This document shows positions 45,870 to 57,300 of a stretch of 64,000 bases of DNA, piece after piece. Below the pieces are notes generated by a model, which worked only from the letters and a program-made list of their open reading frames with translations, ran no database searches and was not told the origin of the DNA. Origin of the DNA: Ursus arctos (taxonomy: Eukaryota; Chordata; Mammalia; Carnivora; Ursidae); NCBI RefSeq assembly GCF_023065955.2, contig NW_026622985.1:4610001-4674000 (forward strand), read 5' to 3'. The translations under genes were made by a program, and so were the position numbers. The first letter of the stretch is position 1. The number at the start of each line of letters is the position of its first letter.

Positions 45870-46850
45870 TATGATAAAGAACCTTCCGGCTAAGACAGAG
45901 TAGGCACCAGTCTGATTCCTACTCTATCAGACAGTTATTGAGATAACAGAATAATAAACACAGAGAAAACCCTCATGGATGCCAGAACTAGGGAAGTGAG
46001 ACAGGCTCTGAAAGGAAACAAGACATTTCTGCTACATATGGTGCAGATGGAGAAAAGCAAAGAAAGAAGAAAGCAGCTTACTGGGAAGAATACAGAGGAG
46101 ATATGGCAGGAGCCCAATTATCTTCCTGTTTAGGAGAGGTCAGAACTAGAAATGAGGGGTCCCAGGAGCACATGTGGACCCAGGAACAATTCTGAGAACC
46201 CTTAGCCCAGATGGCACCATGGGGCCCCACATGTCATCCTGATGATTCTGTCCCTAACTGTGGAACCAGACCCAGGACACAGAAGAAATTCACAGAAATA
46301 AAGGTTCTGAGCTGAAATTAAATTTACAGCAAATGTAAACTTTTCCCAATCAAAAGATAATCTGGACAGAATCCATCTGAGTCCCAGTCTGAGGTGCACA
46401 GAGGTTCTTATCTAGAAGTATACATTAAAAAAGGGACCAGCTAAGAAATAAGGGGCAATGGACAGAGAGATCTCTATAGGTTTTCTTTGTGGGAAACAAG
46501 AGGAAATGTGGTGAACACTGAATCACAGCTCCCACGTCATTCAAGGGCCTGTGGTATGCATGACGCTATCAAAGACAGTCAGGAAGACAGAGCAATCCAA
46601 AGTCAACGATCAAGCGGAAACAAAAAGTTACAGTTGCTGAATTTAAAATTGCGGTGGGGGCAAGGAATATGTGATGGCATACCCAGAAGCTGAATTAAGA
46701 AAATAGAATCAAGTATAAGAAATTATCTCAAAGTTTAGGAAAAAGTTCTAAAAAACTTAATGTCTTCAAGTAAACATATAAATATATAAAATGAACAGAA
46801 AAAAATAGAGCCAGAAAGCCATCCTCAATGGGGAACCAAAATGCAGAGAA
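45870..46850 (+). mobile_element. Old L1M 5'/ORF1-region remnant (tentative)
   Basis: A-rich text such as 'gaaataagagtaagaaat', 'caagcggaaacaaaaagttac' and 'gctgaattaagaaaatagaatcaag' has the feel of L1M ORF1 and precedes further L1M fragments in the same orientation. I cannot align it confidently. Confidence 0.28.
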
Positions 46851-47290
46851 AAAGAGAAAAGCAAAAAACAAAAATAATAATCAAAGAAATAAGAGTGTCC
46901 CTCCCCTGATCCAAAGCCCTGGCCCAGCCCTCAGGTCACACATTGAGCAGTTCCATTCCTGTCTGACTCGTCTCCCTCCCTTACCCATTGGGCCTGGCTG
47001 TGAGGGCACTGCCATTTCTGGACTTGCACCCTCTCTCCTGGGGACTCCGCTCATGCCCAGACACTCAGCTGACCCACTGTCTCGCTTCCTCCTGACCCTC
47101 TCAGACTCACAGTCCCTGCATGTGTGTATCTCCCTACTTCCCAGAGGCCCTCTATCCCACCTGCTCTACTCTCCTTGTCTCCGCAGCATCGCTCTCAGAA
47201 AACACACAGTGTACTACTGCGTTTGTTTATCTTATGTCTCTTCAGTTTACCCCACTCGGGCAGGCATATTACCTATTTTACTCCCTCGTG
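46851..47290. other. Unique, pyrimidine-rich stretch under a 213-codon frame
   Basis: The longest open frame in the window (46828-47469, plus) runs through this unique segment and into the adjacent MITE. Part of it therefore encodes transposon sequence. There is no domain, and its Pro/Ser/Leu-rich composition reflects CT-rich DNA. Not supported as a gene. Confidence 0.4.
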
Positions 47291-47510
47291 TAGTGGCTCT
47301 AAATCAGGCACAATTTTCCCCCCAGAGCAACGTTAGGCAATGTGTAGAAACATTTTGGGTTGACGCAACTTGGAGGGAGAGGCGCTGCTACCAGTTCTTC
47401 TTGGTGGGGAAATGCTACCAAACATTCTACAATTCCCAGGAGAGCCCCCACCCCACAATGAAGAATTAGCCAGTCAAAAATGTTCAGAATGCTGAGGTTG
47501 AGAAATCCTG
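47291..47510. mobile_element. hAT-Charlie MITE
   Basis: 'agtggctctaaatc… cacaattttccccccagagcaacgttaggcaatgtgtagaaacattttgg… acattctacaattcccaggagagccccca… gaggttgagaaatcctg' follows the MER-type hAT element with ends agtggttctcaacc and ggttgagaaaccctg. It is the same family as 62787-62986, in the opposite orientation. Confidence 0.83.
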
Positions 47511-47514
47511 CCCT

Positions 47515-47700
47515 ATGGTATCTCCAACACCTAGAATGTAATAGGTGCTCAGTAAATATTATTGGATTATGTGGATGGAAGGATAGATGGACAGATGATT
47601 GGAAGAATGGATGGATGGATGGATGGATGGATGGATGGATGGATGGATGGGCGGATGGATGGATGGTTGGATGGGCAGGTGGATTGATGGGTGAATGAAT
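47515..47700 (+). repeat. L2/MIR 3' end plus (GATG)n tract
   Basis: 'ctagaatgtaataggtgctcagtaaatattattgg' is the 3' end of an L2 or MIR element. It runs into tandem GGAT/GATG units (pure over 47607-47650, degenerate to 47700). The microsatellite probably grew from the element's gaatgaatgaat tail. Confidence 0.75.
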
Positions 47701-47886
47701 AGAAGAATGAACTGAAGCTAACATTCCTGAGCAGAATGTAACCTATGGAGATTAAAAAAGGTAGCAGACTATTAATTTAAAATAGTGGGGGAAACAAATA
47801 TATTTCTATAGATATTCTGGCAATCTGAAATTTGTCATTTTTAAATAATTACAGGCACTGAGAGAGGAAAAAGTTACTAGTAGAAA

Positions 47887-47927
47887 AATACATACATACA
47901 TACATACATACATACGTACGTACATAC
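47887..47927. repeat. (ATAC)n microsatellite
   Basis: Ten ATAC units, two of them mutated to GTAC. Confidence 0.95.
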
Positions 47928-48129
47928 AGTGAGTCTTATGTGCTTCCACACCATGACTGCCAAAGACAACACATAGATGGCTACAGGCTTGCTGGGAAAT
48001 GATAGGGAACAAGATATTTTAATCCCAGTTAAGTGTTGCAATGTGTGGCCATGTATGTAGTGACAAAATGCTTGAACTTTCCAAGAGTCATTTCTAAAAG
48101 ATATGCTCTGGTTAAACGAGAAATAAGTC

Positions 48130-49930
48130 GAATCAAAAAATTCAAGATTCAGCACCGGCACAGAAGATTGTCCCAAAGCAATGTAGAGTCATTTGACTAA
48201 GTACTTTTAACATGTAAATGAAAATTTATGAAAATGAAAAAAGTGATGATTGAACAGGAAACACAGATAAAATCCAGAATAAAATCTGCATATGAGATTA
48301 CAGCAAAGAAACTGGGATTGAAATCATTTAAATATAAGAAGCATTAGAAACATCACAAGAAAATATGGTCAACATTTAACAGATCTCAAGTAGGAAAACA
48401 GCTTTCTAAATATCAGTACAAACAAAAGAACTAAAAAGGGAAAATATGACAAACCCCAAACCCAACTAGACAACATTTTAGGACCTACATGAAAGTAAAT
48501 TTTATAAGAACAAAAGGCAAATTACAAACTAGAAAACAGATAAGCAACATATGGGTATGGGCATGTACTTGCGAATATATCCCAGTATCCCTTAATCATT
48601 AGAAACAAAACCTCTTCAAACGAACAAAGGAAAAGATGAGCCTCTTAGGAAAAAGCTGAACAGGAGAAATAGACGTTCACATAAATTCTAATGGCCAATA
48701 CATTCTCTTAAAATGTTCAACATCTATTTGCAATAATTACACAGTTCTTCCATATTATTTTCCTATGTAAGAAGAAATTTTTATAAGTTGAAATAACAAT
48801 TATGCTCAGTATTGTGGAGCACAGGGAAAGGGGTGCCCCACGCTCCTTCTGTAAAAGTAGAACTTTGGACAAACCACCTGGAGGGCAGTTAGGCAGCACA
48901 AGGAGACAACCTCAAAAAACCACATGTGCTCTGATGAAGGGGCTTCATTTCTAGCAATTTGTCCTAAGGAATCAATCACAGATGTTTAAAAAGATGCATG
49001 TGCAGTGCTGCTCTTTGCAGCATAATTTATAAGAGTGAAAAATTGGAAACAATCTAAATGGCTGCCAATAAGAAATTGGTTTTTAAAATATGGAACATAT
49101 AAACGATGATGAAATTCAAGAGAATGATTAGCAGTCATGTGCAAGAATACCAAATGAAATGGAGAATGATCAGTGAGAGAAATAGGTTCAAAATAATGTA
49201 TAGTGTGACCTAGGTTTGATTAAAATATGTGTAAATATAATGCTAACTATTTACACATATGAAATATGTGTAAGGAAAAGGGTTGAAATTAAATATAACA
49301 GTATGCTATTGGAGACTCTTTAAGTCAACTTTGCAAAACAAGAGTGGATTGGAAGAACTTTCCCTGCCAAATGCTAAGCTACATTACAAAGTCTTGGTAA
49401 AACACACATATTTGTTGGCTCTGAAGAACAGTCTGCAGGAGGAAGCTCCCCTCCCCTTGCTAGATGGGATACTGCCTGATTCATGAATCACTGAACGAAG
49501 CCAACTCAATCTTCATAAAAGAACACAAAAGAAAAAAGAAGAAGAAAAAAAGAAATGTCTGTAGGACAATGGAATCAGGTGGAGACGACAGAGACTAATT
49601 TGAATACAAATAATAATAATAAAATAACAACATTTGATAAAGATGCCACCAGAATTCTACAGAAAAAGTACAGGCGGTTTAATATAACGATGAAAAAATT
49701 GGTTCATTGAATGAAGAAAAATAAAAATGGTTTTCTACCTAATGTCATGTATAAAAGTGGAGTCTGGCTTTATTAACGACTTAAACATAAAAGTAAAAAT
49801 TTTAAATTAATAGGGAATGTTGTAAGAGAACAGTTTTCTGGCAGAGAGAGGAAGATTTATGAAGGAAAACTTCAGACATATACACCCTAACAAAGAAAAC
49901 AGTGAATTTAAAGATAAAATTTAATGAGAT
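48130..49930 (+). mobile_element. Old L1M/L1ME remnants
   Basis: 'ctggagggcagttaggcag', 'ggggcttcatttctagcaatttgtcctaaggaatcaatcacagatg', 'gcagcataatttataagagtgaaaaattggaaacaatctaaatg' and 'agtgtgacctaggtttgattaaaatatgtg' follow the L1ME ORF2 end and 3'-UTR (clearest at 48870-49230). Text on either side is A-rich and L1-like but harder to place. Confidence 0.62.
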
Positions 49931-49934
49931 CTCT

Positions 49935-50235
49935 TCACTTTTAACAGCTTTCTTTGAGGAATAATTGATAGAAAGAACCACACATATTTAATGTGCATGG
50001 TAGACAAGCTTGGACACCTGTAAATGCCTGTGATACCATCCCGTTTCCACCATCAAGAGTTTCCTGGTGTCCCTTTGGTTTTGTTTTTCTTTTGTGGTAA
50101 GAACACTTCACAGGAGATCTAACTTCTTAGTGAATTCTGAAATGCCCAGTGCCATATTGTTAACTACAGACCCTCTGCTGTACAGCAAATCTCCAGCACT
50201 TATTCATCTAGTATAATTAAAACTCCATCGCCATT
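49935..50235 (-). mobile_element. L1M 3'-UTR fragment, antisense
   Basis: 'tgaggaataattgatag', 'accatcaagagtttcc', 'tgtggtaagaacacttcacaggagatctaacttcttag', 'atattgttaactacagaccctctgctgtacagcaaatctcc' and 'cttattcatct' follow the reversed L1MA/B 3'-UTR (gttaactatagtcaccatgctgtac…). Confidence 0.7.
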
Positions 50236-51339
50236 CAATAAAGTTTATTAAACAATGCCAAAGCGAGAGAAGATATTTCTCATGCCCAAATTAAAGGGAT
50301 TCATCTCTAAATAGCCAATATGATCTTGCAAATAATAAAACAATTATTTTAATTCTAAAAAGGGTAAAGGCTATAAAGATAACTCACAGACAAGACAATC
50401 CAAAAGTCTATAAAAATATGAAAAGATGCTCAAATAAAACAGTAATTGGGGAAATATAAGATAGAGCACAAATAACACATCACTATCTACAAATGAGGTC
50501 TGGGAAACTTGGGAGGCTGGAAAATGCCGGAATGGATGTGCAGAGAAGCAAATGATATGCCCTATCATGAGAATGTAGATTGGGAAGACATTCCAGACAT
50601 TCCAGTCTGGGTGGCAGGAATGGGTCAAATATTTTCATATTTGTAACATAAGGTACAAAATTTTGACTGCTGAGTATAGTACCTAAAGATATTCTCACAC
50701 AAATGGATAAGAGTTATTTATGTAAACGAAGCTAGGGAGGGGTTTTACCAAGTTGCCAAGTAGAGTCACACAATTATACAAAATGTATTAAGGTAAAATT
50801 AAGGGAGAAATATTCAGGCAAAGACCTTTGAGGAGAGTGCTACCAAAGCAATATTCGTAAGACAAAAGAGAATTAAAAGCAAATGCATTTCTAGATATAA
50901 AGTGTCAATACATAATGATAGAAGTTCACAGAATAGCTAGATAAACAATTGCAAACACTTGTGCATCAAATATACAAAAAAAAAAAAAAAACTTAACAGA
51001 ACTACAGGGAGGAATTAAGAAATTAATACACCTCCTTTAGTACCTTTTAAGTCAAGAAGTTATATAAACAGAAAAATCAGGAAGGCTATAGATCAGAACA
51101 TTAACCAGTTTGATCTGGTGGACACATGTAGAACACTGCACCCATCAGTTAAAGAATAGACATTACTCTCAGGCACACCTGCAATACTAACCAGAACTGT
51201 GACCAACCACCAGAAAATAAGCCAAGCCTTGACAAAATAACTCCAAAGAAAACAGAAGGAAAAATGATGAAAATGAGAGGCAAAATGAATAATATAAATA
51301 GATTTGATTAGATAAAGTATATTGTGTATTTAACACAGA

Positions 51340-51520
51340 ACATATACATTATATAATATATGGTAGTATCAAATATACAGTTATATATTATGTATTATAA
51401 AATGTAGGTTTCATAACATATATTTTATACATATATAAATATATACCATATATTTATACATATACATATATACATATATTTTATAATATAGAGTATCTAA
51501 TATTATACTCTACATTTGAA
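51340..51520. repeat. AT-rich palindromic tract
   Basis: Nearly pure A/T with nested inverted repeats, such as tataaatat … atatttata near 51436-51460 and tagagtat … atactcta at about 51488-51512. Confidence 0.85.
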
Positions 51521-52319
51521 ATGAGTACAAAGTTCTAGCAGGAATGATTAAGCAAAAGACATCAACACAATGTTAGAAAAAGAATTATAAATGCTGTGGT
51601 GACAAGGATAAGAGGGTATTTCTGTGATGAAAAAACAGAACAGATCTGATTTTTCTCAATTCTTGCTTCTCTCTGAGGACACCTGGAGCCCTGGCACGTC
51701 CCCGGGGTCAGACTCTGAGAGCTTAAACCCTGGAACATTCAGGCAGTCTGTGATTAGGATCCTGTTCTGTATGCCCAACGCAGTGGATCAGGATGTCTCA
51801 GACTGGCAGCATCGTTTAAAGTAATCCTGGAAAGTCATCCAGTGCACCTGGTTTAGGATCAGCACCATGACTGGTCATAAAGCTACTTTAAGACTTTATA
51901 AGAATTCTGGCCCCCAAGACCCAAGTGGGCTTCCCTGGGTGATACACATCTCACATCTGTCTCTGTGGCTTACAGCTGGAAAGAAAAGCACAACTATGCA
52001 ACCTCCACAGGGAGGGACTGATTGCTTAGAAGCCTGTGCCTGACCTTCTAGTCTTTACATGTATGTTCTTTCTGATGTACTGTATCCTGTGCTGCATAAA
52101 TCCTATTTGTGAGGAAAACTTTATGTGGGGGAGTGTGAGCCCTTCCAGTGAGTCACTGAACTAGTGGATGGTCTAGGGTCCCCAAAATAATTTCAAACAA
52201 CTTTATAACAATAAATGTGAAAACCTGGGAGAAATGGACTCTTAGACAATATAGTTTAGAAAAACTGACTCAAAAAGAAGTAGAAAACCAGAAGTCCTAT
52301 AACAATTAAAGAATTCAAA

Positions 52320-52502
52320 CTGAGGGCTTCAGAGGGGAGGGGGGTGGGGGACTGGGATAGGCCGGTGTTGGGTAATAAGGAGGGCACATATTGCATGGAG
52401 CACTGGGTGTTATATGCGAACAATGAATCATGGAACACTACATCAAAAACTAAGGATGTACTGTATGGTGACTAACATAACATAATAAAAAATTTAAAAA
52501 AG
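52320..52502 (+). mobile_element. Young carnivore L1, 183-bp tail only
   Basis: Extreme 5' truncation: it begins at 'ctgagggcttcagaggg', continues 'aaggagggcacatattgcatgg', 'cactgggtgttatatgcg' and 'gtgactaacataacata', and ends in an A-rich tail. A perfect 19-bp duplication aacaattaaagaattcaaa (52301-52319, 52503-52521) flanks it. The text is close to the youngest carnivore L1 3' end that I remember. Confidence 0.97.
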
Positions 52503-52744
52503 AACAATTAAAGAATTCAAATTTGTCACTATTCCAAAAAAATGAAACACTAATCCAGATGATTTTATAAGTGATTTTACCAAAACTTCAAAGAAAAGAT
52601 ACACTCAGAGACTAGAAAAGTGAGAACATTCCAAATTATTTTATTAACTGAATAAAACAAAGAATATGGTTATGGGGTTGGGCAGACAATCCACAAGGTG
52701 ATAGGTTCATAACTCTGGAATAATTCACCTAACCTGTAATAGTT

Positions 52745-53080
52745 TTCGCATCATCCACTGGACAAATATTTATTTGGCATCTACTATGTGCCAAGAATAT
52801 GTCTGTGTAGTGGAGATACATAAGGGAACAAAATAGGCAAAAGCCCTTTTGTTCATGGAGCCAGTGAAAGAGCATCATGACAGGTAGGGAGCAAGCATTC
52901 AGGTGAGGGCCACGTGCACCCAAGCCCAGGGAGGGAAGCAGGGCAGAGATAGCCATGGCCCCTGATAGGAGAGACCAGAGTATGAGAAGCTGTGGTTGGG
53001 CAGGTTACAGGGGCCCAGGCTGCATTTGACCTTGTTTGGCAGGAGTGACAAAAATGAGACAATGACTCCACGGTTCTTAA
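52745..53080 (-). repeat. L2-like ancient repeat
   Basis: 'gacaaatatttatttggcatctactatgtgcc', 'ggagatacataagggaacaaaataggc' and 'ccttttgttcatggagcc' follow the reversed L2 3' end (caaatatttattgagcacctactatgtgcc… gaacaaaacagac… ctcatggagc). Confidence 0.62.
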
Positions 53081-53555
53081 CATGAATAAATGGAGTTGTT
53101 TTTAAATGATGAGGAGCAGCTTAGGGAAGAGTGCTTCTTTTCTTTCTATGTAATTGTTTAGGAATGGAGACTAAAGTAAAAACAAGTAGGGAAATCACAA
53201 TAAAAGTGACTTGAAGAAGATCAGCCTTTGATTGTTTAAATAGAGGAAATTTAAAAATTTTCTCCAAGTTAGTACTGAAAACCATCAGTCAATCATGGTA
53301 AATAACATTTGAGTTTAGGTAGAAAGGCATCTTAATATTTTTCTGATCAAACCTCTGCATCATGTAAGAGTCAGTGGGAGAAAAATGATTCTGGGTAATT
53401 AGGAATTTGTCTTTGGAAGGACCTCGGTGGGAACAGGATCTAGAGGAAGGATGGAAAACCAGGATCACAAAAGGATGAAAATCAAGGTAGCTTCAGGAGT
53501 CTTGAAAGTAGAAATTTAATAATAATGCTGGTGGCAATAACAATAGTAACCTAGC
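53081..53555. other. Unique sequence, no feature seen
   Basis: About 475 bp, purine-rich. Nothing recognised. Confidence 0.4.
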
Positions 53556-53745
53556 TTTGTCTGTTGAGGGGATGACACATACAGGCGTTGTGCATGGACT
53601 AAGTCATTAATTCTCACAACAAATAACTCTGAGATGCTTGTTCCTATCCCATTTTGAGATGACAAAACCATGACATGAGACATCCCTTACCGAAACTCTA
53701 TGAGCTTGTATGTAGCAGGAAGCCTCACTTGAAAGCCACTGTTAC
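53556..53745 (-). repeat. MIR fragment
   Basis: 'aagtcattaattctcacaacaaataactctgagatg' and 'tcctatcccattttgagatgacaaaaccatgacatgag' match the reversed MIR core (taatcctcacaacaaccctatgagg… ccccattttacagatgagg). Confidence 0.72.
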
Positions 53746-54042
53746 CCACAGTGACTCAGTTTCTTTCAGTGGCACCAGCCAAGGGATTGATTGGCTCCAA
53801 CCAATTTCTCTGTCCCACCACTGCCTTCAAGACAGTTCCAGGGGGTTCCCAGAACCTGGGGTCGTGGGAGCAGACCCCATAAACAGGGCCTAGGGGTCTA
53901 CCCTACTTTCATGCCTACCTTATGAGGGTACACCAGACGTCATACACCAACAATTATTTGGCCCAATTAGCTCCCTTGTGTCAAATAGCTTATGAATAAG
54001 TTCAAGGTAATAGATTCATTCTCCACTGAAGACATTTGACTT

Positions 54043-54057
54043 CACGTGTGTGTGCGC

Positions 54058-54090
<33 letters not shown>
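54043..54090. repeat. (GT)n-(CA)n palindromic Z-DNA tract
   Basis: GTGTGTGTGC directly abuts GCACACACAC, forming a 20-bp perfect palindrome at 54046-54065. It continues as CA repeats to 54090. The alternating pyrimidine-purine run is about 33 bp. Confidence 0.93.
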
Positions 54091-54189
54091 GAACACCTAT
54101 CTCTAATCCCATCTGGCCACGCCTAGCATTTACCAGTGACAGATAAAACAAAGAGTTAAGGAAGAGCAACCGGGATTCTCCGGGTGCCT

Positions 54190-54370
54190 TGTCTACCAAG
54201 CACTGGGCATTGTATTTCACAGACATCTTCCTTCCAGCCTCAAAACCGCACGGCAATGTAGATATGATTAACTCCCTTTTAGAGCTGAGGACATGGTATT
54301 TAGGGAGACTAGGAAGCTGCCCACTGGACACAGCCAGTCAGTGGTCCCAGCGTGGTTTCCTCCTGGTGCT
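54190..54370 (-). repeat. MIR fragment
   Basis: 'caagcactgggcattgtatttcacagacatc', 'ctcaaaaccgcacggcaatgtagatatgattaactcccttttagagctgaggac' and 'gaagctgcccactggacacagccagtcagtgg' follow the reversed MIR over about 150 bp. Confidence 0.75.
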
Positions 54371-54884
54371 CTCTGCTTCCAGAGCTCAGGCTTCTGTTGC
54401 CCAGGTACAGCAGTGTGCACACGTGTCAGCAGTCATAAAAAATTACTGCCACACGCTGTTGGTGGGACAGCTGGGTCATCTTCTGCAAACAGGCTGAAGC
54501 TCCTATCCTAATTTACCATTTTAATTTCTTCTGCATAGAGAGGAGCCGGGGAAGTCATTGCAGAGCCACAGTGCTTAACACAGATGGTCCTAGAAAAAGG
54601 CAGCACAAGTGCAAAGAGTGAGCAAATTCGAGGCAACTAGTTTTATTGCACGAATACAATTTAATTCTCCTTGAAATAACTAGTGTAACTCCATTCCTCC
54701 AACTTCCTGGGTTTTGTGGGGGTTTTTTTATGCTTGGTGCCCAACACTTGCTCCATTGCTGCAAACTTTGATTATTTCTGAGACTTCTCAGCTGTATTTT
54801 ATCTCTCAGTTCTATTTCCGGCACTGCTTTTAGATTACAGGGTGTTGACACAGACACAAGCTTCTAACCAAAATTCAAGCAAAA
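54371..54884. other. Unique sequence, no gene seen
   Basis: About 510 bp without recognised repeats. Short frames only. Confidence 0.35.
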
Positions 54885-55400
54885 AAAAAAAAAAATGCAT
54901 ATGTAATGGTTTCCGCATCAAAGATCCCAGGGAGGTAAAGAGGAGTTGCAATCAAGGTCCAAATTCCCAGGGTAAATCCAGCTGAGAGCCATGAAGAGGG
55001 TAGGACAGTGAAGGTTACAGAGGAAGTGTGTGAGTGGATTCCGCATGGCCAGCAATGAAAGCAGAATAAGCCAAAGCCGGCCATCTGCACTTGAGAGAAT
55101 GATACTGACTTCAAGCCGCGAGAGGGGAAAAATGGCAATAAAATGTTGAAAACTGTAGAAGTAAACATTCAAATTGAGCCTATAAACCAAATGCATTAGG
55201 TCTAAAGTGCATCTTTTTCTCTCTTCTCAATTTCACTCCCCCTCTGGCCTTCCAGTTGGGCTTTTTAAATTTAACCATAATTAGATATTTTCACTACATT
55301 TTTGTCTGTAATCTAATTTTTCCACAGTTCTTTAGAGCTCCTAAAATAATGTTTCAGTGTGCAGTCTAAAGAGAAAACCACAAGCCGATAAAGGCTCTAC
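54885..55400. promoter_or_regulatory. Candidate non-coding conserved block
   Basis: Repeat-free, with retained CpGs (ccgcatc, gccggcc, aagccgcgag) and AT-rich binding-site-like words (accataattagat, ggcaataaaat, ctaatttttcc). This is the kind of sequence often conserved near developmental genes. I have no alignment, so function is inference. Confidence 0.17.
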
Positions 55401-55939
55401 AAGGCAGTGTATAGTGTGTGGCTAAGACCCCAGGCAGTAGCGTTGGGGAAGAGGGAACCTCTAGGGAGCACGGTGCAGGAGTCCCCAGGTATGGAGCCCC
55501 AGGGAGTGTCCCTGTGAGGGATGCTGGACCGTGGGTTGCCTCCACCCCCCTGCACCTCTTCTGTGGCTCTTACTTGTTGCTACCTTGCCCACTGTCAGGA
55601 GATCCGCCAACTCAGGACTCTCCACAAACAAACTTCGATCCCCCAATGTTACGAATACACTAACTCACTCCAATTCCTTCAGGGAGAAAAACAAACTGCT
55701 CCCCCCAAAATGCAGGGCTGTGCCTTCCCCTCAGCTGAAGTCAATGAAATTATTTGTTCGCATTTTCCAATCATTGCTTCAAACACCTGCTGCGTCTCTT
55801 CTGTCCCCTCTCCCTGAAACCCCCTTGGTGCCTCTGCTTCCTCCAGGACATTCTCCCAGCTTAGTCCCCAGGTGCTTGGGACTGTTCCCACCCCAAAGGT
55901 ACTAGGTCATCAGCCCCCCTCAAATAAGGAGAATATCGA
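55401..55939. other. Unique, GC-richer sequence
   Basis: About 540 bp containing overlapping frames up to 124 codons (55531-55905, plus) and opposing frames on the minus strand. Pro/Leu-rich composition and no domain; not supported as coding. Confidence 0.35.
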
Positions 55940-56155
55940 GAATATCTACGTAATAAACATACAGTATAAGCCAAATATGTAATTTTTAATTTTCTAGTAG
56001 CTACATTTAATAAAATAAAAGGAATAAGGAGAAATTCATTTGAATAATAGATTTAATTGAATCCAATATATTCAAACATCAGCATTTCCTTGTGTGATGG
56101 AAATTTCCACACTGCAAGTACTTGAAAACAACACGTGGCCAGTGGCTGCTGGTGG
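55940..56155. mobile_element. hAT-type DNA transposon fossil
   Basis: 'atatgtaatttttaattttctagtagctacattta', 'aaggagaaattcatttgaataatagatttaattgaatccaatatattc' and 'acacgtggccagtggctgc' follow the old element whose ends read tagtagccacatt… and …cacatgtggctagtggctac. A fragment without coding capacity. Confidence 0.68.
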
Positions 56156-56189
56156 AGAGGAAGACCTACACCCTGCTGAGCTCTTGCTG

Positions 56190-56345
56190 TGAGGAAGGTC
56201 TTCACATACATTCTCACAAGGGTGTGACTATCTCCACTGCACAGTGAGAAAGCTGGAAGTCAGAGAAGTCTTGCACCCTGACCAGTGTCATACAGCTTGT
56301 CAGCTGAAGAGCTGGAATTTGAACTCGGTTCTCTCTGATTGCCAG
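56190..56345 (-). repeat. MIR fragment
   Basis: 'cacatacattctcacaagggtgtgactatctccactgcacagtgagaaagctggaagtcagag' and 'gtcatacagcttgtcagctgaagagctggaatttgaactcgg' follow the reversed MIR core and tRNA-related part closely. Confidence 0.82.
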
Positions 56346-57231
56346 GGACTGGCTCTTTCCACATCATCATGAATCTCTCTGACTCCAAAACAGGCAGACT
56401 CACGGGCATAGCCCTGCAGCCAGCTACACCGAATGTGCAACAGTCCTTGAGAACTTCTCTCCAAGCGAATTATGCATCAATCACCCCCTCCAATCTCTGT
56501 GTCCTTGATACAGAGAGAAGAGAGACAGAGGGAGAGAAGGAGAGGGAGAGCTTAATGTCTACAAACTTATACTATCCAAAAGCACAAGGGAGCATTCTCT
56601 GAGCACCTTGACCCATTTGCTGCTTCACATGGATACCCCCATGTGGCCTGAAGTTTCTTAATATCCCTAATCTCTGTGTCACATGACTTCCTTTTCTACC
56701 AGTCCACTGAATGCTTTTGGAGGTCTCAGGCCATCTTTCTATACCACATCAATGGTCATTTCTCAGCATTCAGTCTCAGGAGGGCTCCTTTCCTCTTGAG
56801 GATAAAGCTCATCATTTGTTTTTTGTTTTTGTTTTTGTTTTTGTTTTTGCCTCCACAACAAGAGCCCAGTGTCTTGCAAATAAATTATGCTCTGTAAACA
56901 TTTTTCATGAATTATTCTTCACATGAAGTTCTTAGTATTTCTCTGAAAGATACTTATTACACTTCCATCTTAATCTGCTTTAGCTGAAACTAGACCAATT
57001 ATAGATACATCAGAAGAGGATTTCTGTTTTTTTGTTTTTTTTTTTAAATATGTTCCTACATTCCCCTACATTTTAGTGGGAATATTCATTAACCTGCTTT
57101 GGTCTCTAAATATATTCATTTACAGACCTCACTGGGGGTTTGTCTAAATAAATGGCATAATCAAATCTCATTTTAAATATGGCTATATCAGCTACGGTTA
57201 TAAGACATACTAAATGGATGTTAGTAAAAAA

Positions 57232-57233
<2 letters not shown>
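56346..57233. other. Mostly unique; (TTTTG)n and an L2/MIR tail
   Basis: A (TTTTG)n tract lies at 56816-56850. 'gcccagtgtcttgcaaataaattatgctctgtaaacattt' directly after it resembles an L2/MIR 3' end (gtgcctggcacatagtaggtgctcaataaatattt). A T-rich run lies at 57029-57045. No gene. Confidence 0.45.
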
Positions 57234-57280
<47 letters not shown>

Positions 57281-57300
57281 AGGAAAGAAAGAAAGAAAAA
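57234..57300. repeat. (GAAA)n microsatellite
   Basis: About 66 bp of GAAA with one GGAA variant. The polypurine strand is plus. Confidence 0.96.

Larger units (their letters stand above)
50236..52720 (+). mobile_element. Old L1M ORF2 remnants
   Basis: Patches of L1M ORF2: 'catatgaaaagatgctcaaataaa'-type text near 50420, 'gatctggtggacacatgtagaacactgcacccatcag' (51112-51150), and 'ccagatgattttataagtgattttaccaaaacttc' (52555-52590). An AT-rich tract and a young L1 tail lie inside. Order and continuity are uncertain, so this may be several fragments. Confidence 0.52.

Noticed and set aside
46828..47469. 213-codon open frame, the longest in the window
   Set aside because: Its 3' third lies in a hAT MITE (47291-47510), its composition follows CT-rich DNA, it overlaps a minus-strand frame of 141 codons, and no domain is recognisable.
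47575..47700. Array of short repeats that could suggest CRISPR
   Set aside because: The unit is 4 bp (GGAT) with no spacers; it is a microsatellite in a eukaryotic genome.
55531..55905. 124-codon plus-strand frame in GC-richer sequence
   Set aside because: Two other frames are open over the same bases and the translation is low-complexity Leu/Pro/Ser. This is typical of GC-rich non-coding DNA.
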